NCBI GenBank assembly: GCA_964484255.1
Contig: CAZAEH010000022.1
Span: forward strand, 1-22,971
Direction: 5' to 3'
Origin: UBA6215 sp964484255
GTDB taxonomy: Bacteria > Omnitrophota > Gorgyraeia > Pluralincolimonadales > Pluralincolimonadaceae
DNA: 22,971 nt
Part shown: positions 7,460 through 14,769 of the stretch, one piece after another
Layout: each line of letters opens with the position of its first letter
How positions within the stretch are numbered: position 1 is the stretch's first letter
Translations under genes and position numbers: made by a program
The notes under the pieces: model-generated
What the model was told of the DNA's origin: nothing
The model's input: only the letters and a program-made list of their open reading frames with translations
The model's database searches: none

Positions 7460-8518
7460 TTATGATACGGGATATGAACCCAGTATCTTGAAGTTCGTAC
7501 AAACGTCCTGCAGTTCTTCTATCGCCTTCCTGACATTCTTGTCGTCATGATGACCTTCCATATCAACGAAGAAGCAGTACTCCCACACTTTCCTCTTGGA
7601 AGGACGTGACTCTATCTTAGTCAGGTTTATTTTCTGCTTCCTGAACGGCACCAACATGTCGTGAAGGGCGCCTACCCTGTCCTTTACAGAGAACATGACC
7701 GATGTCTTGTCCTTCCCGGTAGGTTTTGATTCCACCTTACCTATTACAAGGAACCTAGTCATGTTATGCTGCATGTCCTCTATGGATGCAGCCAATATAT
7801 TCAAGCCGTAGCATTTCGCGGCAAGACTGGAACCGATCGATGCCGCATGCTTCTCCTTTACCGCGAGCTCAGCCGCTTTGGTCGTAGAGGTGACTTCTAC
7901 TATCTCCACCCCCGGGAGGTTGGCCTCAAGCCACATCCTGCACTGGCCTATAACGTTAGGATTCGAATATATTTTCCTGATCTTTCCCATCGGGCACTTG
8001 GCCAAAAGATTATGGGATATCTCAAGGGATATCTCCGAACATATCTTGAGGTCAGACTCCATGAACATATCGAGGGTATAATTAATAGCGCCCTCTATGG
8101 AGTTTTCTATGGGAACAACGCCGTAATCGCTGCGGCCGTGCTCGACCTCGGCGAATACGTCTATTATCGAATCTACCGGAACATACTTGACCGAAGAACC
8201 GAATTTTTTCATTGCCGCAAGGTTGGAAAAACTTGCCGGCGGTCCCATATAAGCTATTTTCAACGGCTTCTCAAGAGCCATGCAACCCGACATTATTTCG
8301 CGATATACGGCTTGCAAGGATTCTCCTGAAAGCGGACCCGCGTTCTGCGCGGTCACTTTTTCATATACGGCACTCTCCCTGCCCGGCGAATACGCGCTTT
8401 TATTCGCCTTCGCCTTCAGCCGGCCTATCTTGAGGCTCAGCTGGGCCCTGCTGTTGAGCAGCTGCACTATCTTCCTGTCCAACAGGTCTATCTTCCTGCG
8501 TATTTTCTCCAGTTCCAT
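7460..8518 (-). CDS. pheA: Chorismate mutase / prephenate dehydratase (P-protein)
   Basis: A bifunctional enzyme converting chorismate to prephenate and then phenylpyruvate. The 352-residue protein has an AroQ-type mutase domain (1 to about 85; Arg7, Arg24, Lys35, Arg47, Glu48 align with E. coli active-site residues). A dehydratase domain follows (about 86-262; GPPASFSNLAA and the catalytic TRF at 254-256). An ACT domain closes the protein (about 272-350; GAL and ESRP at 303-306), the usual site of Phe feedback. The ATG at 8518 is chosen because AGGAGG lies 6 nt upstream; an in-frame TTG at 8539 has no such support. The first 39 codons overlap scpB in another frame. Confidence 0.95.
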   Translation of the reverse strand: MELEKIRRKIDLLDRKIVQLLNSRAQLSLKIGRLKAKANKSAYSPGRESAVYEKVTAQNAGPLSGESLQAVYREIMSGCMALEKPLKIAYMGPPASFSNLAAMKKFGSSVKYVPVDSIIDVFAEVEHGRSDYGVVPIENSIEGAINYTLDMFMESDLKICSEISLEISHNLLAKCPMGKIRKIYSNPNVIGQCRMWLEANLPGVEIVEVTSTTKAAELAVKEKHAASIGSSLAAKCYGLNILAASIEDMQHNMTRFLVIGKVESKPTGKDKTSVMFSVKDRVGALHDMLVPFRKQKINLTKIESRPSKRKVWEYCFFVDMEGHHDDKNVRKAIEELQDVCTNFKILGSYPVS

Positions 8519-9092
8519 CTTCAGCCTCCTGGCCTCCAAAACCGTGCTTAAACTCGCTGAGATCTATGTCCGACTCCGTGAACTCCCCGAGTTTCGGCAG
8601 CTCGTTTAACGAACTAAGGCCGAACCTGTCCAAAAACTCCTTTGTCGTCCCGTAGAGTATCGGCCTGCCCGGCGCATCCTTCCTCCCGGCCATCTTTATC
8701 ATCTGCCTGTCGAAGAGCGTCTTAACTACGCCATCCACGTTAACACCGCGTATGTCCTCAATATCTGCCTTCGTTATAGGCTGGCGGTATGCGATTATCG
8801 CAAGGGTCTCAAGGGCCGGTTTGGTCAATTTATCTTTTGACTTGACCCTGTAAAATTTTTTTAGGTAATCCGCGAACTCGGGCGCGGTAACCATTTGGTA
8901 ACCGCCCGCCACTTCATAGACCTTGAAACTGCGGCCGAGGGTCTCGTATTCGGTCTGCAGCTCGGAAAGCGCAGTCTTTATGTCCTTAGCCTCCACCTCT
9001 TCAAGCACTTCTTTCATCTGCTCGATAGTTATAGGCTTCTCTGACGTGAACAAAAGGGCTTCTATTATCTTCTTGGCTTCAGACAGTTCCAT
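8400..9092 (-). CDS. scpB: Segregation and condensation protein B
   Basis: A kleisin-associated subunit of the SMC-ScpAB condensin, which organises and segregates the chromosome. The 230-residue protein has two winged-helix domains. The second (about 88-158) holds the family hallmark region with ETLAIIAYRQPITK, IRGV and GRPILYGTT. Beyond about residue 170 the sequence becomes a Gly/Glu/Gln/Pro-rich tail, and residues 192-230 are encoded by the same DNA as the pheA mutase domain in another frame. The ATG start overlaps scpA by 14 bp and has AAGGG 7 nt upstream. In many bacteria rluB follows scpB; here pheA does. Confidence 0.95.
   Translation of the reverse strand: MELSEAKKIIEALLFTSEKPITIEQMKEVLEEVEAKDIKTALSELQTEYETLGRSFKVYEVAGGYQMVTAPEFADYLKKFYRVKSKDKLTKPALETLAIIAYRQPITKADIEDIRGVNVDGVVKTLFDRQMIKMAGRKDAPGRPILYGTTKEFLDRFGLSSLNELPKLGEFTESDIDLSEFKHGFGGQEAEDGTGENTQEDRPVGQEDSAAAQQQGPAEPQDRPAEGEGE
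8525..8530 (-). promoter_or_regulatory. Ribosome binding site that fixes the pheA start
   Basis: The minus strand reads AGGAGG, 6 nt before the ATG at 8518-8516. It lies inside the scpB coding region, so pheA translation begins within the tail of the upstream gene. Confidence 0.85.
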
Positions 9093-9870
9093 CGGGTGTC
9101 CCTTCGGGCGAACCAGCCTGCCCTTCTACGGCGGCCTTAAGCTTCGGGCCGACATTGTTCGGGTTACGCACTACTTCTATCTCGCCAAATGTCCCATGCT
9201 GCCTTACCACTACCTCTTTCAATCTTATAAGCTCAAGGAGCGCCAGGAACGTCGCTATCAATTCTATCTTGCTCCTGGACTTCTTGAAAATGTCCTTGAA
9301 ATTTACTACCGGTGTCTCGACCAGCACATGGAAAAGTTCATGGACCTTCTCTTCGACGGTGAACTCATCCTTTACCACTTCGAGGAACGTTTCGCGCGAG
9401 ACGCTCTTGAGTATCGTCGAGAATGCATTGATCAGGTCGAATATCGACGCTTCAAAATACGGCCCTTCCGTCTGATCTATATACTGTGTCTCGTCCACAG
9501 AACGGGGAAAGACAAGCGAACGCTTGTGTTCCATCTCCGACAGTTCGCCGGCCGCTTCCTTGAACTTCTTGTATTCAATGAGCCTGCGCACAAGCTCTGC
9601 GCGGGGATCCTCTTCCTCTATCTCCTCTGGCGGCTGCTCTTCCGGAGGAAGGAGCATCCGAGACTTAATATGCATAAGGGTCGCCGCCATGACGATGAAT
9701 TCGCCGGCGATGTTCAGGTCCAGCAGTTTCATATACTCGAGGTACTGCAGGTATTGCTCGGTTATCTTGGCTATCGGTATATTGAAGATATCCGCTTCTT
9801 CCTTCTTAATCAGATACAAAAGAAGGTCGAGCGGACCTTCAAAAACATCAAGCTTAACCTTATACGTCAT
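9079..9870 (-). CDS. scpA: Segregation and condensation protein A (kleisin)
   Basis: The kleisin subunit that bridges SMC heads and binds ScpB in bacterial condensin. The 263-residue protein begins with the family signature FEGPLDLLLYLIKKEE (about 10-25), followed by a helical region with MHIKSRMLLP (about 66-75). An acidic linker (about 76-90) and a C-terminal winged helix (about 200-231, ELIATFLALLELIRL) complete it. The start ATG overlaps the trpS stop as ATGA, indicating translational coupling, with AGGA/AGGT-like sites upstream. The trpS-scpA-scpB order is common in deltaproteobacteria and elsewhere. The last ~20 residues are low-complexity. Confidence 0.96.
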   Translation of the reverse strand: MTYKVKLDVFEGPLDLLLYLIKKEEADIFNIPIAKITEQYLQYLEYMKLLDLNIAGEFIVMAATLMHIKSRMLLPPEEQPPEEIEEEDPRAELVRRLIEYKKFKEAAGELSEMEHKRSLVFPRSVDETQYIDQTEGPYFEASIFDLINAFSTILKSVSRETFLEVVKDEFTVEEKVHELFHVLVETPVVNFKDIFKKSRSKIELIATFLALLELIRLKEVVVRQHGTFGEIEVVRNPNNVGPKLKAAVEGQAGSPEGTPDGTV

Positions 9871-10847
9871 ATACCTACTACTTTCCTGACCTCGCTCATA
9901 GTCTCGCTTGCGACCGCGCGTGCTTTCCTGGCGCCTTCCTTGAGGACAGCCTCAAGACCTGCCCTGTCGCTCAAGATCTTGTTCCTTCTCTCCTGTATCG
10001 GTCTGAGGAGTTCGATCAGGCAATCGGCAAGTTTTGCTTTATCGGCAACGCAGCCGACCTTGCCCGCTTTGCACTCCTCTGAGAGTCCTTCAACCTGCTC
10101 AGGGAAGAAAAATCTATAATAAGAATATACATTGCATATATCGGGATGCCCGGGATCGTCTTTCTTTATCCTCTGGGGATCCGTTATCATGGCCTTTATC
10201 TTCTTGCGGACCTCGTCCGGAGTATCCGAAAGATTAACGGCATTGCCGTAGCTCTTCGACATCTTCCTGTTGTCTACCCCTAAAAGCCTCGGGGTCCTGG
10301 TAAGAAGTCCCTCGGGCTCCGGGAAGATCTGCTTCTTGTAAAAATACACGAACCTGCGCGCGATCTCCCTGGTAAGTTCCAGATGCGGCAGCTGGTCCTC
10401 GCCTACCGGCACCGCGTCGGCCTTATATACCAGTATGTCCGCCGCCTGAAGGACGGGATAACCGAGAAAACCGTAAGTGGCCAAATCCCTGCCCTCGACC
10501 TCCCTCAACTGCTCCTTGTATGTCGGGCAGCGCTCAAGCCACGAAAGCGGGGTTATAGCCGAGAGTATCATGTTCAATTCAAGGTGCTCGGGCACATCCG
10601 ACTGTATGAATACCACCGACTTCTTCGGGTCGATCCCGCACGCAAGGAAATCCGCGGTGTTGTCGACTATGTTGTCCTTCATGGCCGAAGGATCGGCATA
10701 TTCTCCCATAAGCGCGTGATAATCGGCAACCATATAGAAACAGTCGTACTTGTCCTGCATCTCAACCCAATTCTTCAGCGCGCCGGCAAGATGGCCCAGG
10801 TGTAATTTACCCGTCGGGCGCATCCCGCTCAATATCCTTTTCTTCAT
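9867..10847 (-). CDS. trpS: Tryptophanyl-tRNA synthetase with altered Fe-S cysteine motif
   Basis: A class I synthetase that charges tRNA-Trp. The 326-residue protein has the HIGH-type HLGH at 16-19 (within RPTGKLHLGH) and KMSKS at 195-199. The anticodon-side domain contains C238-x20-C259-x6-C266-x2-D269. Thermotoga-type TrpRS has a [4Fe-4S] cluster on C-x22-C-x6-C-x2-C near the same residue numbers. Here the fourth ligand position is Asp, so a cluster may be bound with Asp ligation, be three-coordinate, or be lost. The start is 3 nt after the infB stop, with GAGGAA 10 nt upstream. Synthetase identity is certain; the cluster is open. Confidence 0.96.
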   Translation of the reverse strand: MKKRILSGMRPTGKLHLGHLAGALKNWVEMQDKYDCFYMVADYHALMGEYADPSAMKDNIVDNTADFLACGIDPKKSVVFIQSDVPEHLELNMILSAITPLSWLERCPTYKEQLREVEGRDLATYGFLGYPVLQAADILVYKADAVPVGEDQLPHLELTREIARRFVYFYKKQIFPEPEGLLTRTPRLLGVDNRKMSKSYGNAVNLSDTPDEVRKKIKAMITDPQRIKKDDPGHPDICNVYSYYRFFFPEQVEGLSEECKAGKVGCVADKAKLADCLIELLRPIQERRNKILSDRAGLEAVLKEGARKARAVASETMSEVRKVVGI

Positions 10848-10850
10848 GCT

Positions 10851-13010
10851 TTAAAGCTTCCTCGCGGTCTTCCTGAGCTCAAAAACCTCTATGACGTCGC
10901 CAACCTTAAAGTCGTCGAAATTGCTGAGCGCTATACCGCATTCAAATCCCTCGGCGACTTCCTTGACGTCTTCCTTGAAGCGTTTGACCGAAGACACTTT
11001 TCCTTCGTATATCTTTTCCTTCTCCCTCCAGAGACGGCAGCCGTCGTTCCTTACGACTTTTCCTTTCGCGATAAAGCAACCGGCTATGGTCCCTGACTTG
11101 GATATCTTGAACACCTGGCGCACGTCGGCGCGGCCGACGAATACTTCCGAAACCGTCGGGTCGAGCATACCCTCCATGGCGCTCTTGACGTCGTTTATAG
11201 CCTCATAGATTATCCTGTAGAGCCTGACGTCTACCTTCTCGAGGCCCGCCTTCTCCTCGCCTTCCGGCGTATATTCAACATGGAAACCTATTATGATCGC
11301 ATTAGACGCGGCCGCGAGCATCACGTCGGACTCATTGATACTGCCGACACCCGAATGTATCACGTCAAGTTTTACATCGGCTGTCTCGAGGCTTTTGAGC
11401 GACTGTTCGAGCGCCTCGACCGAACCCTGTACGTCGGCCTTCACGATGATCTTTAGCTCCTTGGCCTTGCCCTCCTTGACCTGCTGGGAAAGATCCTCAA
11501 GCGTTATCCTCTTGACCGGCTGCATCTGGGCCGCTTTTGCTTCCTGCCGGCGTTTCTCTACGACTTCCCTGGCGGTCTTTTCGTCCGGAACGGTAAAGAA
11601 TATGTCGCCCGCTTCAGGTACACCTGCCAGGCCCAGGAGCTCGACCGGCTTTGATGGAGGAGCTTCGTCCACCCTGTGGCCAAGGTCATTGATCATGGCC
11701 CTTATCTTCCCGTAATGCAGCCCCGCGACAACTATATCACCGGGCTTCAATGTTCCCTTTTGTACTAGGACGGTAGCTATAGGCCCGCCGCCCTTCGATA
11801 TCTTTCCCTCTATGACAACGCCTTTGGACATGCCTGTGGGATCGGCTTTTAACTCGAGCATCTCGGCCTCAAGCAGTATCATCTCGAGCAGCTCCTCGAT
11901 GCCTTTACCGGTCTTGGCGGAGACACCCATCATTATCGTCTTGCCGCCCCAATCTTCCGACATGAGCCCCAGTTCCATAAGCTGTTTCTTGACCTTGTCC
12001 GGGCTCGCTTCGGGCTTGTCAATCTTGTTCAACGCGACGACTATGGGAACTTCCGCCGCCTTCGCGTGGTCGATAGCCTCTTTTGTCTGGGGCATGACGC
12101 CGTCATCGGCAGCAACCACCAGTATGACTATATCCGTAGCTTGTGCGCCGCGGGCGCGCATTGCGGTAAAAGCTTCATGGCCCGGCGTATCGAGGAAGGT
12201 CACATGCCCTTTCCCGACCTTGACCTCATACGCCCCTATATGCTGGGTAATGCCGCCGGATTCTTTATCGGTCAGGCTTGACTTCCTTATAGCATCAAGC
12301 AGGGAGGTCTTGCCGTGGTCCACATGCCCCATAAGCGTAACTACGGGCGCGCGGTGGACCATCTTGGCTTTGTCCACCACCTCGAAAGACTTCAATATCT
12401 CTTCTTCCTGGCTCAGCGGTTTCTCGAATTCAAACCCGAAATCCGCCGAGATAAGGTTAGCCGCGTCAATGTCGATCGCCTGGTTTATAGTGGCCATTAT
12501 CTTGAGCTTCATGAGCCGCATGATAAGGTCGTTGGGCCTGGCATTTATTTTCGCGGCGAGGTCCTTGATCGTCATGGGGAATTTCGCGATTATCTTTTGC
12601 GGTTCCTTTTTCACGACAGGCGCAGCCTGCTCAGGCACCGGAGCGACCGGAGGTTTCGGGGCAACCGGAACTACTGACGGCTTAGGAGCAGCAGGAACGA
12701 CGGCAGGTTTAGGGGCGACCGGTGCCGCCGGAGGTTTCGGGACAACGGGCTTTATAACAGGAGGCTTGGGGGGCTCTATCTTTACAGATTCAACCTTTAC
12801 GGGCTCAACCTTTACCGGCTCGGGTTTCGGGACAACCGCTTTCTTCGCTTTCGCAGGAACGGCGACCTTCACTTTCTCCTTTGCGGGAGCCTTGGGCTTG
12901 GCCGGTTTTTTGGCCTTTGCCGCGGGTTTTGCCTTGGCCTTGGTTTTTGTCTCTGCCTTCTTTGTCTTCTTAGCCTCTTCCTTTTTAGCGTCTTCTTTTG
13001 TTTTTTTCAT
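10851..13010 (-). CDS. infB: Translation initiation factor IF-2
   Basis: A GTPase that places initiator tRNA on the ribosome and promotes subunit joining. Of 719 residues, about 1-140 form a Lys/Ala/Pro-rich disordered region with short tandem repeats. An IF2 N-domain follows (about 142-195), then the GTPase with GHVDHGKT (228-235), DTPGHE (274-279), NKID (328-331) and SAK (364-366), and domains II-IV to the C-terminus. It is shorter than E. coli IF2 (890) because of the N-terminal region. The start overlaps the nusA stop by one base (TAATG) and has no good Shine-Dalgarno, so reinitiation after nusA is likely. nusA-infB adjacency is very widely conserved; the usual downstream rbfA is missing here. 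Confidence 0.97.
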   Translation of the reverse strand: MKKTKEDAKKEEAKKTKKAETKTKAKAKPAAKAKKPAKPKAPAKEKVKVAVPAKAKKAVVPKPEPVKVEPVKVESVKIEPPKPPVIKPVVPKPPAAPVAPKPAVVPAAPKPSVVPVAPKPPVAPVPEQAAPVVKKEPQKIIAKFPMTIKDLAAKINARPNDLIMRLMKLKIMATINQAIDIDAANLISADFGFEFEKPLSQEEEILKSFEVVDKAKMVHRAPVVTLMGHVDHGKTSLLDAIRKSSLTDKESGGITQHIGAYEVKVGKGHVTFLDTPGHEAFTAMRARGAQATDIVILVVAADDGVMPQTKEAIDHAKAAEVPIVVALNKIDKPEASPDKVKKQLMELGLMSEDWGGKTIMMGVSAKTGKGIEELLEMILLEAEMLELKADPTGMSKGVVIEGKISKGGGPIATVLVQKGTLKPGDIVVAGLHYGKIRAMINDLGHRVDEAPPSKPVELLGLAGVPEAGDIFFTVPDEKTAREVVEKRRQEAKAAQMQPVKRITLEDLSQQVKEGKAKELKIIVKADVQGSVEALEQSLKSLETADVKLDVIHSGVGSINESDVMLAAASNAIIIGFHVEYTPEGEEKAGLEKVDVRLYRIIYEAINDVKSAMEGMLDPTVSEVFVGRADVRQVFKISKSGTIAGCFIAKGKVVRNDGCRLWREKEKIYEGKVSSVKRFKEDVKEVAEGFECGIALSNFDDFKVGDVIEVFELRKTARKL
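12636..12743 (-). repeat. Four 27-bp tandem repeats in the infB N-terminal region
   Basis: Codons 90-125 of infB encode four 9-residue units of the form (A/V)PKPxxxPx: VPKPPAAPV, APKPAVVPA, APKPSVVPV and APKPPVAPV. The array is in frame and degenerate at DNA level. It would form a stiff, proline-rich spacer between the Lys-rich head and the IF2 N-domain. Such arrays can change length by slippage. Confidence 0.75.
12775..12819 (-). repeat. 15-bp tandem repeats in the infB N-terminal region
   Basis: Two adjacent 15-bp units (12790-12804 and 12805-12819) differ at one base, and a degenerate third unit lies at 12775-12789. They encode the repeated pentapeptide pattern VKVEP/VKVES/VKIEP. The period is a multiple of three, so copy changes would keep the infB frame. 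Confidence 0.7.
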
Positions 13011-14197
13011 TATTTATTCGCCAGCTCTTTCGCGCTGTTAAGTATCTTTTCCGCCGTCTTCCCGCCTATACCCTTGATCTTGGTCAATTCCTCAACCGAA
13101 GAAGCGGCTATCTTAGCAACCGTGTCGAGACCCGCCTCAGCCAGAAGCGCTTTGGTCTTCTCACCCACGCCCTCTACCGATGATATATCCCCTGAAGTCT
13201 CTTCCTGAGCAGAAGGTTCCGCCAATACGGCTTCCGCCGCGGCCTTCGCGTCGCCTTCAGCCGGAACGTTCTTAGGCTTAATATCTATCTCCCAGCCCGT
13301 AAGTTTCGAAGCAAGCCTGACATTCTGCCCCTTCTTGCCTATGGCAAGGCTTAGTTGGTCGTCGTCTACCGTGACCAGCGCGGTCTTCGCCTCTTTATCC
13401 AGCTTCAAGGTGGAGATCTTCGCCGGATTCAAGGCCGCGATTATATACTCCTTGATATCGTCACTCCAGCGGACGATGTCTATCTTCTCGCCCTGCAGTT
13501 CCTTTACGATATTTTTGACGCGGGAACCCCTCATGCCGACGCAGGCGCCCACGCAATCTATCTTCTCGTCCTTGGAGAATACCGCTATCTTCGTCCTGTC
13601 CCCGGCTTCCCTGGATATGGACTTTATCTCGACAATGCCCTCGTATATCTCGGGGATCTCAAGCTCGAAAAGCTTCTTGACGAGGCCTGGATTGGCGCGC
13701 GAAAGCACTATCTGCGGTCCCTTGCCGGTCTTCTTTACTTCCAGGACATGGGCTTTTATCCTGTCTCCCTGCCTGAAATTCTCCTTGGGCGACTGCTCGG
13801 ACTTTGGTATGAATCCTTCCGTCTTGCCGAGGTCGACTATTATATTGCCTTTCTCAAAGCGGTATACCGTGCCGTTTACAACATTGCCTACGCGGTTGTT
13901 GTAATCGGTGAATATGACATCGCGTTCCGCTTCGCGTATCTTTTGTATTATGATCTGCTTCGCGGTCTGGGCGGCTATACGGCCGAAATCCTCGGACTTC
14001 ACCTCTTTGGTGCCGGAGTAGACCTTTATCTCGCCGGTCTTCCTGTCTATCTTGACCGTAACGTCGTCAGACTGCGTCCCCAGGGCCTTCTTGGCCGCGC
14101 TTACAAGCGCGCTCTCGACGGCCGTCATGAGCACTTCACGGTCTATCCCCTTATCCCTTTCGAGATGGTCCAGTACTGTAAGTAATTCTCCGTTCAT
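13010..14197 (-). CDS. nusA: Transcription termination/antitermination factor NusA
   Basis: An RNA polymerase-binding factor acting in pausing, intrinsic termination and boxA-dependent antitermination. The 395-residue protein has the polymerase-binding N-domain (1 to about 100), an S1 domain (about 103-168) and two KH domains. KH1 has GMRGSRVKNI near 221-230 and KH2 has IGKKGQNVRLA near 286-296. An acidic linker and a helix-hairpin-helix pair follow (about 341-392, VEGVGEKT and IKGIGGKT), unlike E. coli, which has two longer acidic repeats. The ATG start has GAGGG 8 nt upstream and lies 11 nt after rimP. NusA autoregulation is known in E. coli, which makes the terminator in this operon's leader relevant. 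Confidence 0.97.
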   Translation of the reverse strand: MNGELLTVLDHLERDKGIDREVLMTAVESALVSAAKKALGTQSDDVTVKIDRKTGEIKVYSGTKEVKSEDFGRIAAQTAKQIIIQKIREAERDVIFTDYNNRVGNVVNGTVYRFEKGNIIVDLGKTEGFIPKSEQSPKENFRQGDRIKAHVLEVKKTGKGPQIVLSRANPGLVKKLFELEIPEIYEGIVEIKSISREAGDRTKIAVFSKDEKIDCVGACVGMRGSRVKNIVKELQGEKIDIVRWSDDIKEYIIAALNPAKISTLKLDKEAKTALVTVDDDQLSLAIGKKGQNVRLASKLTGWEIDIKPKNVPAEGDAKAAAEAVLAEPSAQEETSGDISSVEGVGEKTKALLAEAGLDTVAKIAASSVEELTKIKGIGGKTAEKILNSAKELANK

Positions 14198-14208
14198 CGT
14201 TGTACCCT

Positions 14209-14673
14209 CTAAAATTCCAGATGCAGCTTCGCTTTAACTATAGCTTCGCGCGGCACGGTAACTTCCCTCCCGTCCGCAAGCTCTATTTTTATGCTTTCCT
14301 CACCTACCCATTTAAGCGCGGCCGTATATTCCCATTTCCCGTCTACGGGCGCGTTCAGGATGATGTCGAGTTCCTTGCCTATCACCCTTTCAAAATCGCT
14401 TGTCTTGGTCAGTTTCCTGTCAAGCCCGGGCGACTGGACCTCGAGCATATAACGGCTGTCAATAATGCCAGCGTTCTCGATAAGGGCCTCTATCTTCCTG
14501 CTGAGACCGCTGCACTCGCCTATGCTTATTCCGCCGGCTTTATCGACGGTAAAACGCAAGACCATGCCCCCGCTTTCGTGCCGGTAAATAAGGTCCACGA
14601 GCTCGACGCCGGCCTCGGAAAGGGCTGGAGCGGCCAATTCCTTTATTTTTTCCAGAATAACGTTATCTTCCAT
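14209..14673 (-). CDS. rimP: Ribosome maturation factor RimP
   Basis: Assists late assembly of the 30S subunit. At 154 residues it is the usual length. The N-domain carries the VELVDLIYR-type segment (about 24-32). The middle has the family motif region DSRYMLEVQSPGLDR (about 92-106), and a small SH3-like C-domain follows. It is the first gene of the large operon, and the rimP-nusA-infB order is very widely conserved. The ATG start has only a weak GGCAGG-like site immediately upstream. A promoter and a leader terminator lie in the 160 nt before it. Confidence 0.95.
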   Translation of the reverse strand: MEDNVILEKIKELAAPALSEAGVELVDLIYRHESGGMVLRFTVDKAGGISIGECSGLSRKIEALIENAGIIDSRYMLEVQSPGLDRKLTKTSDFERVIGKELDIILNAPVDGKWEYTAALKWVGEESIKIELADGREVTVPREAIVKAKLHLEF

Positions 14674-14705
14674 GCCTGCCCGGGTTAAAACCGAAAAAAG
14701 ACAAC

Positions 14706-14739
14706 AAAAAAAGGAGGCAGAACTTACCCACTCCTCCTT
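14706..14739 (-). terminator. Intrinsic terminator in the rimP-nusA-infB leader
   Basis: On the minus strand AAGGAGG (14739-14733) pairs with CCTCCTT (14717-14711), extended by two pairs across a one-base bulge. The loop is about 10 nt, and the hairpin runs into seven uridines (14712-14706). It starts about 25 nt after the predicted transcription start and ends about 30 nt before rimP, so it can act as an attenuator. A competing 5-bp hairpin, CCACT/AGTGG (14748-14744 with 14732-14728), shares bases and would hold AAGGAGG in its loop. The hairpin could also end transcripts from the upstream gene. Confidence 0.75.
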
Positions 14740-14769
14740 GTGTAGTGGACTTAAATTGTAGTAGATATA

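Noticed and set aside
8923..10119. 398-codon plus-strand ORF spanning scpB, scpA and trpS
   Set aside because: It crosses three well-supported genes on the other strand and shows no recognisable domain.
11812..13041. 409-codon plus-strand ORF opposite infB with Gly/Thr/Ala repeats
   Set aside because: It is the antisense shadow of infB; its repeats mirror the Lys/Ala/Pro region, and infB has complete family motifs.
13355..14185. 276-codon plus-strand ORF opposite nusA
   Set aside because: Antisense shadow of nusA with no domain and biased composition.
14671..14731. Possible 22-codon leader peptide (GTG) after AAGGAGG in the rimP leader
   Set aside because: The gap between AAGGAGG and the GTG is only 1 nt, too short for initiation, and the same bases are explained by the terminator hairpin.
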